Source: SIG437 sp045576235 (GTDB lineage: Bacteria; Bacillota; Clostridia; UBA1381; UBA9506). From it: a DNA stretch of 64,000 nucleotides. The translations under genes were made by a program, and so were the position numbers. Below the pieces are notes generated by a model that saw only the letters and a list, made by a program, of their open reading frames with translations, had not been told where the DNA came from and ran no database searches. Location: the NCBI GenBank assembly GCA_045576235.1, contig JAZNGA010000006.1:16883-80882 (forward strand), in the 5' to 3' direction. Below, piece by piece: positions 49,951 through 59,202 of this stretch. Position 1 is the stretch's first letter, and each line of letters begins with the position of its first letter.

Positions 49951-52302
49951 TTATCTGTCAACCTCAACCATCTGGAAGCATTCAACAACATCGCCTTCTT
50001 TGATGTCGTTGAAGCGCTCAATTGAAAGACCACATTCATAACCTGAATTAACTTCTTTTGCGTCGTCTTTGAATCGTTTTAATGAAGCAAGCGCTCCTTC
50101 GTGAACAACAATGCCATCACGAACAATTCTGACCTGTGAATTTCTGTTTATGACGCCGTCTGTGACATAGCAGCCTGCGATTGTGCCGACTCCTGAAACC
50201 TTAAATGTCTGTCTGATTTCGGCATGGCCCGTAACTTCTTCTTTAAAGGTGGGCTCAAGCATACCCTTCATAGCCGCTTCAATTTCCTCTATAGCCTCGT
50301 AAATTACTCTGTAGAGTCTCATATCAACGCCCTGCGCTTCAGCGCTCATTGCAGCACCTGCATCGGGGCGGACATTAAAGCCGACAATAATAGCATTTGA
50401 TGCATATGCGAGCATAACATCAGATTCACGGATAGCACCAACGCCGCCATGGATTGTCTTGACTCTGACTTCTTCGTTTGAAAGCTTTTCCAGGCTCTGC
50501 TTCACAGCCTCAACCGAGCCCTGAACATCAGCTTTGACAATGATGTTGAGCTCTTTAACCTGACCTTCTTTAATTCTGTCAAAGAGGTCATCTAAAGTCA
50601 CTGCTGTTGTTGATTTGATTTTTTCTTCTTTTATCTTAAACTTTCTTTCGTCAACAACTGTTTTTGCCAAGCGCTCATCGCTTACAACATTAAATATTTC
50701 ACCGCCTGACGGCACTTCAGATAAACCTAAAATCTCAACCGGAACAGACGGACCTGCTTTTTTAACATTCTTTCCCTTGTCATCAAGCATAGCGCGGACA
50801 TGGCCTACTGCCGTTCCCGCAATAACAATATCTCCGACCTTTAATGTTCCGCTCTGGACGAGGACTGTTGCAACAGGACCTCTTCCCTTGTCAAGCTTGC
50901 TTTCGATGACAGTTCCGCTTGCGCGCTTATTGGGATTTGCTTTTAAATCGCGCATTTCAGCAACCAAAAGAACCATCTCAAGAAGCCCTTCGATGTTCTG
51001 TTTTTTCTTGGCAGAAACCTCAACACAGATTGTGTCGCCGCCCCAATCTTCAGGGATAAGCTCATGTTCTGTGAGTTCCTGCTTGATTCTGTCAGGGTTT
51101 GCACCCTCTTTATCTATTTTATTGATAGCAACAATTATGCTTAAATTTGCAGCTTTCGCGTGGTTAATTGCCTCAACAGTCTGCGGCATGATTCCGTCAT
51201 CTGCAGCAACAACCAAAATTGCAATGTCAGTGACCTGCGCTCCTCTTGCTCTCATGGCAGTGAAGGCTTCGTGTCCCGGTGTGTCTAAGAAGGTTATCTT
51301 CTTGTCGTGAATTCTGACTCTGTGCGCACCGATATGCTGCGTGATGCCGCCTGCTTCGGTGTCTGTGACATGCGTGCTTCTGATGGCATCAAGAAGCGAT
51401 GTCTTACCGTGGTCAACATGGCCCATAACAACAACAACAGGAGAACGGGGCTGAAGGTCTTCTTCCTTATCTTCAGCTTCTTCTAAAAGTATTTCCTCGT
51501 TTGTGAGAATTATTTCTTTTTCTACAATGGCATCAAGCTCTTCGGCAACGAGTGATGCAATATCAAAGTCAATTGTCTGGTTAACAGCTGCCATAACGCC
51601 TAAAAGCATCAGCTTTTTAATAACCTCAGTCGGTGAAATTCCAAGTCTTGAAGCAAGCTCGCCAACAGTTATTTCGTTAGGAATGAGAACCTTTTTCTTC
51701 TCTTTCTTGACCTTTTGTTCCTTCTGCGGCATATTCTTGTTCTTTATGTTATGATTGCCGTCTTTTAGCTTGTTTGAGCCTTTTTTCAGCTTCTGCTTTT
51801 TAACGCTGTCGTCTGCTGCATTGGTCGGAACAAGCTCCTCTAATTTTTCATTGTCAATTTTATCTAAATCAACGACAGTCTGACGAGTGTCAACATAGCG
51901 CACCTTTCTCTTAATCGGCTCATAGTCAGGTGAAATTTCTGTTTCTTCCTTTTGCGCCTTTTCCGTTTTTTCAGGCTTCTGAGCTTTTTTATTGTCTGCT
52001 TTTTTGTTGTCTTTATCAGCAGATTTTCCTTCAGGTTTTTCTCCGCCCTCGCCTTTAGCTTTCTTTTTCTCTTCTTTTTCAGGCGCAGGCTTTAAAGGCT
52101 CTGAAACCTTTCCAAAGACAGGAATTTCTGTTTTCTTATCGAATTTCTGAGTGTATGTCTCAAAAATTACATCAAGTTCCTCCTGCTCCAATGTGCTCAT
52201 ATGGTTTCTTGCCGAAAAACCATAATCTGAAAGCAGCGCTATTAACTCCTTTGAATTTGTGTCCAGTTCTTTTGCAAGTTCATGCACTCGCACTTTTGAC
52301 AT
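49951..52302 (-). CDS. infB: Translation initiation factor IF-2
   Basis: This 783-residue GTPase brings fMet-tRNA to the 30S subunit. Domain order: an N-terminal IF2N subdomain (KVRVHELAKELDTNSKELI), a long Lys/Glu-rich linker at about 65-200, a second IF2N (ITVGELASRLGISPTEVIKK), and the G domain with GHVDHGKTSLLD, DTPGHEAF and NKID. Domains II-IV follow. The ATG at 52302 has GGAGGTGGAATT; the extension to 52341 is not supported. Confidence 0.97.
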   Translation of the reverse strand: MSKVRVHELAKELDTNSKELIALLSDYGFSARNHMSTLEQEELDVIFETYTQKFDKKTEIPVFGKVSEPLKPAPEKEEKKKAKGEGGEKPEGKSADKDNKKADNKKAQKPEKTEKAQKEETEISPDYEPIKRKVRYVDTRQTVVDLDKIDNEKLEELVPTNAADDSVKKQKLKKGSNKLKDGNHNIKNKNMPQKEQKVKKEKKKVLIPNEITVGELASRLGISPTEVIKKLMLLGVMAAVNQTIDFDIASLVAEELDAIVEKEIILTNEEILLEEAEDKEEDLQPRSPVVVVMGHVDHGKTSLLDAIRSTHVTDTEAGGITQHIGAHRVRIHDKKITFLDTPGHEAFTAMRARGAQVTDIAILVVAADDGIMPQTVEAINHAKAANLSIIVAINKIDKEGANPDRIKQELTEHELIPEDWGGDTICVEVSAKKKQNIEGLLEMVLLVAEMRDLKANPNKRASGTVIESKLDKGRGPVATVLVQSGTLKVGDIVIAGTAVGHVRAMLDDKGKNVKKAGPSVPVEILGLSEVPSGGEIFNVVSDERLAKTVVDERKFKIKEEKIKSTTAVTLDDLFDRIKEGQVKELNIIVKADVQGSVEAVKQSLEKLSNEEVRVKTIHGGVGAIRESDVMLAYASNAIIVGFNVRPDAGAAMSAEAQGVDMRLYRVIYEAIEEIEAAMKGMLEPTFKEEVTGHAEIRQTFKVSGVGTIAGCYVTDGVINRNSQVRIVRDGIVVHEGALASLKRFKDDAKEVNSGYECGLSIERFNDIKEGDVVECFQMVEVDR

Positions 52303-52381
52303 AATTCCACCTCCGAAAAAATACCGTCTTAATGCCATCATATGCCGAGCTGTTATCTGTTTTCCAGATGGCCGATGCTGG

Positions 52382-52663
52382 TTAATTCCTTTTAATTTCG
52401 TTCAATCGATTTAATTCTTCTATAGTTTCCTCATAAACTGAAGTCTCCACGCTCCTCTTAAAAGCGCGGTCAAGTCTTCGTTTTTTCAACAATTTATCAA
52501 AACAGTCAGGGCTTTTGCAAATGTAAGCACCTCGTCCGCCCGCCTTATGGGAGGCGTCAACAAAGATTTTGTCGTCGCGGATAGCTATTCTCACTAAATC
52601 ATTTTTTTCAAACTTAACGCCGCAAACAATACATTCCCTGACCGGAATATGCTTACTGCTCAT
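52382..52663 (-). CDS. ylxR: YlxR family RNA-binding protein (RnpM-like)
   Basis: This 93-residue DUF448 protein has VRECIVCGVKF near its start and VDASHKAGGRGAYICKSPDC, the conserved core. Relatives bind RNase P RNA and modulate its activity. It overlaps the end of nusA by 11 bp. The usual L7Ae-like ylxQ gene is not between it and infB, where Bacillus has it. Confidence 0.93.
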   Translation of the reverse strand: MSSKHIPVRECIVCGVKFEKNDLVRIAIRDDKIFVDASHKAGGRGAYICKSPDCFDKLLKKRRLDRAFKRSVETSVYEETIEELNRLNEIKRN

Positions 52664-53687
52664 TGTCGGGCTTTATGTCAATTTTCCAGCCCGTCAGTCT
52701 TGCAGCGAGTCTTGCATTCTGTCCTTCTTTTCCAATTGCCAGCGAAAGCTGATGAGAAGGCACTATGACATAAGCACTGTGCGCCTCTTCGTTAATGTCA
52801 ACACTTACAACCTCTGAAGGACTCAGCGCCTCACTTATGAATTTTGCAGGGTCTTCAAAATATCTGACAATGTCAATCTTCTCGCCGCCAAGTTCATCGC
52901 AGACAATCTGAACACGCGCACCCCTCGGGCCGACGCACGAACCAACAGGATCAACATTTTCATCATTGCTTAAAACTGAAATCTTGCTTCTTGAGCCAGG
53001 CTCACGAGAGATTGTCTTAATCTCAACAACCCCTGACATAATTTCAGGAACTTCCTGCTCAAACAATTTTTTAACAAGTCCCGGATGAGTTCTTGAAAGG
53101 ATAATCTGAGGATTGTTTGCAGACATCTTAACATCTGTCACATAAAACTTAAGTCTTGCCCCTGGAACATATCCCTCGCCTGATAGCTGCTCTTCTTTAG
53201 GGAGAAGCGCTTCTGTGTCATTGTTTATCTGAATGATTGCACCTTTAACATCATCTCTTAAAACAACACCTGAAACTATGCCGTTTTCGCTGTCGCGATA
53301 CATATCAAAAAGATTGTCTCTTTCTGCCTCTTTGATTCTCTGCACAACAACCTGTTTTGCAGTCTGCGCAGCGATTCTTCCGAAGTTTTTGGGGATAACT
53401 TCAAAATCAACGACATGACCAACCTCATATCTTTTATCAATCTTCTGAGCTTCACTGAGCCCTATCTCAACGCGCGAATCTAAAACCTCTTCGACAACAG
53501 TCTTCTGCTGAACAACCTTAATTTCCCCTGTCTCTCTGTCGATGGTGATGACCACATTCTGATAGTGCCCGTAGTTTTTCTTGTAAGCAGCGATTAATGC
53601 CTGCTCCAATGTTTCAAGCAAAACTTCTTTTTTAATCTTTTTAGTCGCCTCAATTTCCGATAATGCGGACATAAATTCCTGATTCAT
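52653..53687 (-). CDS. nusA: Transcription termination/antitermination factor NusA
   Basis: This 344-residue RNA polymerase-associated factor has an N-terminal domain (ALSEIEATKKIKKEVLLETLEQAL in parts), an S1 domain (GIVSGVVLRDDVKGAI), and two KH domains including DPVGSCVGPRGARVQIV and LSLAIGKEGQNARLAARLTGW. It lacks acidic C-terminal repeats, as usual in Firmicutes. It lies 31 bp downstream of rimP. Confidence 0.97.
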   Translation of the reverse strand: MNQEFMSALSEIEATKKIKKEVLLETLEQALIAAYKKNYGHYQNVVITIDRETGEIKVVQQKTVVEEVLDSRVEIGLSEAQKIDKRYEVGHVVDFEVIPKNFGRIAAQTAKQVVVQRIKEAERDNLFDMYRDSENGIVSGVVLRDDVKGAIIQINNDTEALLPKEEQLSGEGYVPGARLKFYVTDVKMSANNPQIILSRTHPGLVKKLFEQEVPEIMSGVVEIKTISREPGSRSKISVLSNDENVDPVGSCVGPRGARVQIVCDELGGEKIDIVRYFEDPAKFISEALSPSEVVSVDINEEAHSAYVIVPSHQLSLAIGKEGQNARLAARLTGWKIDIKPDNEQ

Positions 53688-53718
53688 GTCTGACCTCCAA
53701 ATTTATTAATAAATAACA

Positions 53719-54180
53719 TTAAAACACAACACTAAGTCTCACACTTGCGATTTTATCAAGCGCAAGCGAAATCTCTTCCCCGTCTTTTAAAAGCGTAACC
53801 ACTCCGTTTTCAAAAGCTTTCAACTCTGCTGTGAATTCCTTCACGCCACCGAGCGGTGCATAAAGCTTAACATCAACATCGCTTCCCAAAAAAGCCAGAA
53901 AATCGCTTTCGCGCTTTAACTGTCTGTCAAGCCCTGCCGAGCAAACCTCGAGCATATATGCCTTATCTATCAGGTCAAGCTCATCGAGCTTATCTGAAAG
54001 CTCGCGGCTGACAGCCTCGCAGTCATCAATTGCCACTCCGCCGTCCTTGTCAACATAAAGCCTTAAAAAGTAGTCAGAGCCCTCTTTTTTAAATTCAACA
54101 TCCCAAACGGAAAGACCGTTTTTTTCTGCTATCGGGACTGAAATGTCATAGACCTTTTTCTCCGTATTGTTATATGCCAT
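53719..54180 (-). CDS. rimP: Ribosome maturation factor RimP
   Basis: This 153-residue protein is needed for 30S maturation. It has LSVWDVEFKKEGSDYFLRLY and VDKDGGVAIDDCEAVSRELS, then YMLEVCSAGLDRQLKRESDF, all typical. The ATG at 54180 has GGAGGAAGTA before it, so the frame to 54249 is leader RNA. It heads the rimP-nusA-ylxR-infB-rbfA operon. Confidence 0.95.
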   Translation of the reverse strand: MAYNNTEKKVYDISVPIAEKNGLSVWDVEFKKEGSDYFLRLYVDKDGGVAIDDCEAVSRELSDKLDELDLIDKAYMLEVCSAGLDRQLKRESDFLAFLGSDVDVKLYAPLGGVKEFTAELKAFENGVVTLLKDGEEISLALDKIASVRLSVVF

Positions 54181-54201
54181 TACTTCCTCCAATATTGCAA
54201 A

Positions 54202-54226
54202 GAGAGTGGGATTAACACCCACTCTC
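54202..54226 (-). promoter_or_regulatory. Leader hairpin upstream of rimP
   Basis: Perfect 9-bp stem GAGAGTGGG / CCCACTCTC with a 7-nt loop, between the promoter and the rimP ribosome site. Such a hairpin is common in front of rimP/nusA operons; no U-run follows, so it is not a plain terminator. Confidence 0.55.
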
Positions 54227-54263
54227 CAAGAAATAATCATTAAAACCATAGCCTTACATTCAT

Positions 54264-54292
54264 ATTATACCAAATTTTTTCAATTAATGCAA
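54264..54292 (-). promoter_or_regulatory. Promoter of the rimP-nusA-infB operon
   Basis: Minus-strand TTGCAT (54287-54292), a 17-bp spacer, then TATAAT (54264-54269). Confidence 0.7.
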
Positions 54293-54336
54293 GCATTTTT
54301 TTTAAAATATGAAAGTTTTATCGTGTTTTCTTAAAT

Positions 54337-55680
54337 TCAGCCGATTCTTTGCCCCATAATAGCTATTGCTATGTTGAAATATATCAGCATCGAGCAAGTA
54401 TCAACAATCGTTGCAATGAGCGGCGCTGCCATCAGCGCAGGGTCAATCTTAAGCTTTTTGGCAAGCAGCGGAAGCGCGCATCCTAAAGCTTTTGAGAAAA
54501 TGACCGTGATAATCAGCGTCAGGCTTATCACTAAAGTCAGCTGCAAATCCCTGTAGATAACGAAAATTCTCAATCCGTTAATTACGCTGAGCGCTATCGA
54601 AACAAAAAGCGACACTCTTATTTCTTTAAACATAGCTTTTAAAAAATCAGATGGCAGGATTTCATCTAAAGCAATTCCCCTTATAATCAGCGATGCGCTC
54701 TGGTTGCCGCAATTTCCTCCCGTGTTCATAATCATCGGTATAAACGAGACAAGAAGCGGCACGGCAGAAAAAGCCTCCTGATATTTCGTGATTATTGCTC
54801 CTGTGATGCTTGCCGAAAGCATCAGAATTATCAGCCAGAAAAGTCTGTTTTTTGCATGGGTCAGACTGCTCATTTTAAAATATGAAGCATCAGAAGGAGA
54901 AATCGCCGCCATTTTCTCAATATCTTCCGTCGTTTCCTCTTTGATAACATCAACTGCATCGTCAATAGTGATTATGCCGACAAGTCTTGACTCCATATCA
55001 ACAACAGGAAGCGCCAGCAAATCATATTTGTCAATTTTTCTCACCGCATCCTCTTTGTCGTCCAATGTGTTGACGGAAATAAAATTAGTCTCCATCAAAT
55101 CTTCAATTTTTGATGTTGCATCAGCAAGAAGCATAGTCTTGACGGTTATTATGCCAACAAGCATTCTTTCATCATCTAAAACATAGCATGTGTAAATCGT
55201 TTCAGAATCAACGCCCACTCTTCTGATTTTTTCAAAAGCCTCAGTGACAGTCATATGAGCCTTCAAATCGACAAACTCAATAGTCATCACGCTTCCTGCA
55301 CTTCCTGACGGATAGCAGAGAAATTTATTAATGATTTCTCTTTCCTCAGGCGCAGTGTTTTTCAGAATTCTTTTAACAACATTTGAAGGCATTTCCTCAA
55401 TCATGTCGACTGCATCATCAAGAAACATTTCATCCATTATTTCTTTTAATTCTGCATCTGTCATGGAGCAAATCAATTTCTCCTGCGTGTAAGGCTCCAT
55501 ATATGAAAAAACATCAGCCGCCTTATCTTTTTCAAGCAGGCGGAAAATCAGAATTAATTGTTCAAAACGGAGATTTCCTATGGCTGAAGAAATGTCTGCA
55601 GAATTGCTCTTTTGAAGCATTTCCTTCAGTTCAAAATATCTCTTTTCTTCGAGCAACCTGCCTAAACTTTTTTCGTTCAT
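54337..55680 (-). CDS. mgtE: Magnesium transporter MgtE
   Basis: This 447-residue Mg2+ channel has an N-terminal helical superhelix (ISSAIGNLRFEQLILIFRLL), two CBS domains (VLDDERMLVGIITVKTMLL; LPVVDMESRLVGIITIDDAV), and five membrane helices. The pore region holds PMIMNTGGNCGNQSASLIIRG in the protein. Mg2+ bound to the CBS domains gates it. The ATG at 55680 has AGGAGGAAACG before it. No M-box riboswitch fits in the 130 bp upstream. Confidence 0.95.
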   Translation of the reverse strand: MNEKSLGRLLEEKRYFELKEMLQKSNSADISSAIGNLRFEQLILIFRLLEKDKAADVFSYMEPYTQEKLICSMTDAELKEIMDEMFLDDAVDMIEEMPSNVVKRILKNTAPEEREIINKFLCYPSGSAGSVMTIEFVDLKAHMTVTEAFEKIRRVGVDSETIYTCYVLDDERMLVGIITVKTMLLADATSKIEDLMETNFISVNTLDDKEDAVRKIDKYDLLALPVVDMESRLVGIITIDDAVDVIKEETTEDIEKMAAISPSDASYFKMSSLTHAKNRLFWLIILMLSASITGAIITKYQEAFSAVPLLVSFIPMIMNTGGNCGNQSASLIIRGIALDEILPSDFLKAMFKEIRVSLFVSIALSVINGLRIFVIYRDLQLTLVISLTLIITVIFSKALGCALPLLAKKLKIDPALMAAPLIATIVDTCSMLIYFNIAIAIMGQRIG

Positions 55681-55809
55681 AGCGCGTTTCCTCCTTTCTT
55701 TTTTCATTTATGCAAGGCGTGGCGCCCTGTAAAATTCTTTATGTTTTTGTGCATAAATAAGTGTGCACATCAAAAAAAATTAATATGCGCCCTTGTGATT
55801 TACCGCTTA

Positions 55810-57567
55810 TCAAACTCTATATTTTTCAGCATACATTTCATATTGCTCTTTGAATGAGTTTTCGCCATATTTTTTAACACCGCTTAAATATTTATGCGTG
55901 TCGAAAATGTCTTTGTCTATCTGAATAAGACAAGCGGCAACATTTGAACAATGGTCAGCAACACGCTCAAAATCTGTTATAATGTCGGAGAAAACAAATC
56001 CGATTTCAATGGTGCAATCACCATTTTTAACTCTGTTTATATGGTTTGTCTTGAGCAGAGTTTTCAAATCGTCAATAACTTCTTCAAGAGGCTCAACCTG
56101 TGATGCCAAAGAAACATCGTCATCAACAAAAGCTTTCACCGCCAGAGAAAGAATTTCTTTCACAGCCTCTGAAATAATCTCCATTTCCTTTTTCGCTTCA
56201 TCTGTAAAGACAATGTTTTTCTCGCTGATTTCCTGCGCCGACTCAGACAGATTAATTGCATGGTCGCCTATTCGCTCAAAATCTCCTATGGAGTGAAGAA
56301 GCTTTGAAATCTCGTGGCTGTCTGCAGTTGATAAGCTCTTGCTCGAGAGCTTGACAAGATATGTTCCGAGCTCGTCCTCATAAACATCAATTTTCTCTTC
56401 AAGTTCATTAAGCTCCTGCGCTTTTGCGTCATCAAAATCATCAATCATGGCAATTGCTTTGGAAATCATATCGCACGAAAGCGTTGCCATCTCACAAGTC
56501 AGCTTCTTTGCTCTTCCAATTGCGACAGACGGAGTTGAAAGGAAACGCTCATCTAAAAGCTTGCTCGGTTCAACCGCAGCTTTTTCGTCTTTTATAATCA
56601 TGCACGCAATTTTTTCAAGCAGCTTATTAAACGGGAAAAGCAAAACTGTCGCAAACACATTGAATGTTGTGTGGACAACAGCAATCATAGCCGCATTGAT
56701 AGGTTTATCAACAAATTCAAAACGCAAAAAACTGTTTAAAACATAGAACAAAATAAGGAATGAAAGCGTTCCCAAAACATTAAAAACAAGGTGAACTATG
56801 GCAGCGCGTTTCGCATTTTTGTTTGCCCCTGCAGACGAAAGAAGCGCCGTCACGCATGTTCCGATGTTCTGACCTGTTATTATGGGAATTGCAGCACCAA
56901 ATGTCATGCTTCCCGTGACTGAGAGCGCCTGCAAAATTCCGACAGAAGCAGATGAGCTCTGAATTAATGCAGTTAAAAGTGTTCCAGCTAAAACGCCAAA
57001 GAACGGATTTGAAAACAGCGTTAAAATTCTTGTGAACTCAGGAACATCAGCAAGCGGCTTAACAGCCTCTGACATCATATCCATTCCAAACATCAAAATT
57101 GCAAACCCAAGCAAAATCGTGCCTGTGTCTTTTTTCTTTGTTGTCTTTGCAAACATAACCAGAGCTATGCCGATTAAAGCAAGCACGGGCGAAAAAGAAG
57201 TCGGCTTTAAAAGTTTTAAAAAGAGGTTGTCTCCCTCTATTCCTGTCAGGCTCAGAAACCACGCCGTCACAGTCGTTCCGATGTTTGCGCCCATGATGAT
57301 TCCGATAGACTGTGAAAGCCTCATTATCCCCGAGTTGACAAAGCCCACCACCATAACAGTCGTTGCTGATGAGGACTGAATGATTGCTGTCACGCCTATT
57401 CCCAAAAGCAATCCTTTAAATGGATTTGATGTCAAAGACTCTAAAATTTTTCTCAGACTGCCGCCCGACTGTTTTTCAAGAGCTTCGCTTAAAATGTTCA
57501 TTCCATAAAGGAAGACAGCAAGGCCTCCTATGAGCTCTAAAATGTTAAAAATGTCAAATGTTTTCAT
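55810..57567 (-). CDS. Na/Pi cotransporter family protein with PhoU-like domain
   Basis: This 585-residue protein has two repeats of the NptA/Na-Pi cotransporter membrane unit, each with a QSSSA core (IQSSSATTVMVVGFVNSG and IQSSSASVGILQ). A C-terminal cytoplasmic helical domain from about residue 350 resembles PhoU (LHSIGDFERIGDHAINLSE, DFERVADHCSNVA). It probably imports phosphate with sodium. The ATG at 57567 has GGAGGGTTAAA, so the longer frame to 57651 is rejected. Confidence 0.9.
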   Translation of the reverse strand: MKTFDIFNILELIGGLAVFLYGMNILSEALEKQSGGSLRKILESLTSNPFKGLLLGIGVTAIIQSSSATTVMVVGFVNSGIMRLSQSIGIIMGANIGTTVTAWFLSLTGIEGDNLFLKLLKPTSFSPVLALIGIALVMFAKTTKKKDTGTILLGFAILMFGMDMMSEAVKPLADVPEFTRILTLFSNPFFGVLAGTLLTALIQSSSASVGILQALSVTGSMTFGAAIPIITGQNIGTCVTALLSSAGANKNAKRAAIVHLVFNVLGTLSFLILFYVLNSFLRFEFVDKPINAAMIAVVHTTFNVFATVLLFPFNKLLEKIACMIIKDEKAAVEPSKLLDERFLSTPSVAIGRAKKLTCEMATLSCDMISKAIAMIDDFDDAKAQELNELEEKIDVYEDELGTYLVKLSSKSLSTADSHEISKLLHSIGDFERIGDHAINLSESAQEISEKNIVFTDEAKKEMEIISEAVKEILSLAVKAFVDDDVSLASQVEPLEEVIDDLKTLLKTNHINRVKNGDCTIEIGFVFSDIITDFERVADHCSNVAACLIQIDKDIFDTHKYLSGVKKYGENSFKEQYEMYAEKYRV

Positions 57568-57607
57568 TTTAACCCTCCAAACATCAAAAAAAACTCCTCC
57601 ATTATCC

Positions 57608-57635
57608 ATTATAGTCCTAATTTCTTCTTTGTCAA
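57608..57635 (-). promoter_or_regulatory. Promoter of the Na/Pi cotransporter gene
   Basis: Minus-strand TTGACA (57630-57635), a 16-bp spacer, then TATAAT (57608-57613). Confidence 0.7.
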
Positions 57636-57784
57636 TTATATAAATCGCCAATATTAAGTTTTCATAATCTTTATATTTATGTTAGTTTATCCAAAAAAAC
57701 TAATTAAACAGAGGAAATTTGACACATTTTTTTATTTTTTTAATATTATATATTAAAAGAAAAAGAATAGAATTGGAGACAGCT

Positions 57785-58024
57785 ATGCTTTATATAGATA
57801 ACCTCTCTTCCCTTAAAGAGGGAGAAAAAGCTCTCGTCAGAGAGCTTTATATAAATGACACAATGCGCCGCAGACTTCAGGACATAGGACTAATCCGCGG
57901 CACAAAAGTCTCTTGCATACAAAAAAGTCCATCGGGAAACCCGACGGCCTATTTGATACGCGGTGCTGTTATAGCGCTGAGAAATTCCGATGCCCGCCAA
58001 ATTATTGTTGAATTAACAAAATAA
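57785..58024 (+). CDS. feoA: FeoA-domain protein
   Basis: This 79-residue SH3-like protein resembles FeoA, the small cytoplasmic partner of the ferrous iron channel FeoB. Features: LKEGEKALVRELYINDTMRRRLQDIGLIRG in the first half, then GNPTAYLIRGAVIALRNSDA. The ATG at 57785 has GGAGACAGCT. No feoB is adjacent, so it may be an orphan FeoA or a regulator. A TTGACA lies at 57719-57724, but the -10 spacing is not ideal. Its end overlaps the convergent acyltransferase by 12 bp. Confidence 0.85.
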   Translation: MLYIDNLSSLKEGEKALVRELYINDTMRRRLQDIGLIRGTKVSCIQKSPSGNPTAYLIRGAVIALRNSDARQIIVELTK

Positions 58025-59074
58025 CTTTGCAAAAAAGCTTTCCAGCCTGATGCTAAGCTCCTTAATGCGGAGAAATTTAAAAAGCTTCAGCCTGACATAG
58101 TCTATCATGGAGCAAACAAGCCATATAGCTAAAACAGTTGCGAAAACTGCAATCACAAACTTATCAGGGCTAAAAGCACCAAAACTGCTAAAACGCCCCA
58201 GAAGAACCTCATTAAAAATATGCGGCTCGGTGTGAGCAAGATAGACACCGAATGAGAGCGGAGCAAAAAAGGAAATCAATTTTTTAAGCAAGCCGCAAAT
58301 GTTAAACTGTGAAAACAAAACAAGAACAGAAACCGAACCTATCAGAACAGTCGGTGATGTGTAGGTCAGAAGAAATGTGTACTTATTGATTCCCCTTAAA
58401 AGCGTGCTCAAAAATGTTATGATAACACATATGAGGAAAATCAAGAGCAAAACTCCTTTTTTTAATTTCTTCTCAGACTCTGTAATTTTTATGCAACCGC
58501 CAAGAAGATAAAGAGCCAAAAGCCATATCATTGAATAGCCCCACTCAGATTTGAAAACATCTTTTTGAAAAACACATGGAATAACCGATAAAATGATTAT
58601 AATTGTAAAAGCCAATGTTCTTGCCTCTCTTTTGCTTAAAGAAAGCAACATTTTGTTTAAAAATGGCGCGAAGAAGAACATCCCGAAATATGCGGTGAAA
58701 TACCAATAGCTCTCGTTTGAAACAGGCAAGAAAGCATCAAGAAAGTTTTTCGGTCCAATCAGGTCAGGGTTCAAAAAATAAAACACAGAGGTCGTTGAAA
58801 GCGTGTAAAAAATCACCTGCAAATAAAGCTGCATCAAGCTTGAATATTTATGCTTTGAGTTCATTCCCACATATCCTGAAACCAGTGCATAGCAATTAAC
58901 AGCACCATATGCAGCTGCAACAAAAAATTCCGCCATCGCACGGTTGATGATGTTTTCACCTGTCGCATTTAAAACTCCGCCCTGATTTATAACATGGAGC
59001 AAGACAATCATAATCATTGCAATAATTCGCAAAAAATCGATGCCATAGTTTCTTTCTGTTTTAACTTTTTCCAT
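58013..59074 (-). CDS. Acyltransferase family 3 membrane protein
   Basis: This 353-residue polytopic membrane protein begins with RNYGIDFLRIIAMIMIVLLH, the signature of acyltransferase-3 (OafA/WecH) enzymes that O-acetylate sugars of surface polymers. About ten membrane helices follow. FAPLSFGVYLAHTEPHIF near the C-terminus fits the family. The ATG at 59074 has GGGGGGAGAAT upstream. The substrate is unknown. The neighbouring genes do not form a clear polysaccharide cluster. Confidence 0.85.
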   Translation of the reverse strand: MEKVKTERNYGIDFLRIIAMIMIVLLHVINQGGVLNATGENIINRAMAEFFVAAAYGAVNCYALVSGYVGMNSKHKYSSLMQLYLQVIFYTLSTTSVFYFLNPDLIGPKNFLDAFLPVSNESYWYFTAYFGMFFFAPFLNKMLLSLSKREARTLAFTIIIILSVIPCVFQKDVFKSEWGYSMIWLLALYLLGGCIKITESEKKLKKGVLLLIFLICVIITFLSTLLRGINKYTFLLTYTSPTVLIGSVSVLVLFSQFNICGLLKKLISFFAPLSFGVYLAHTEPHIFNEVLLGRFSSFGAFSPDKFVIAVFATVLAIWLVCSMIDYVRLKLFKFLRIKELSIRLESFFAKLFC

Positions 59075-59153
59075 ATTCTCCCCCCGACTCATCTTCTATT
59101 ACCATTATATCAGTTAATATTAAAAAAATAAAGAAAAATTTTAAAAGGCATAA

Positions 59154-59182
59154 AGAAAAGCCTTGCTCAGCAAGGCTTTTCT
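59154..59182 (-). terminator. Terminator of the Gfo/Idh/MocA gene
   Basis: Stem with GCCTTGC-TGA-GCAAGGC core flanked by AGAAAA / TTTTCT. The minus-strand tail is TTTTCTTTATG. It lies between the oxidoreductase stop and the acyltransferase start. Confidence 0.75.
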
Positions 59183-59202
59183 GAAAATCATTATAAACAA
59201 CT

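Noticed and set aside
55681..55809. Mg2+ (M-box) riboswitch before mgtE
   Set aside because: Only about 130 bp lie upstream and no M-box-like conserved segments or terminator were seen.
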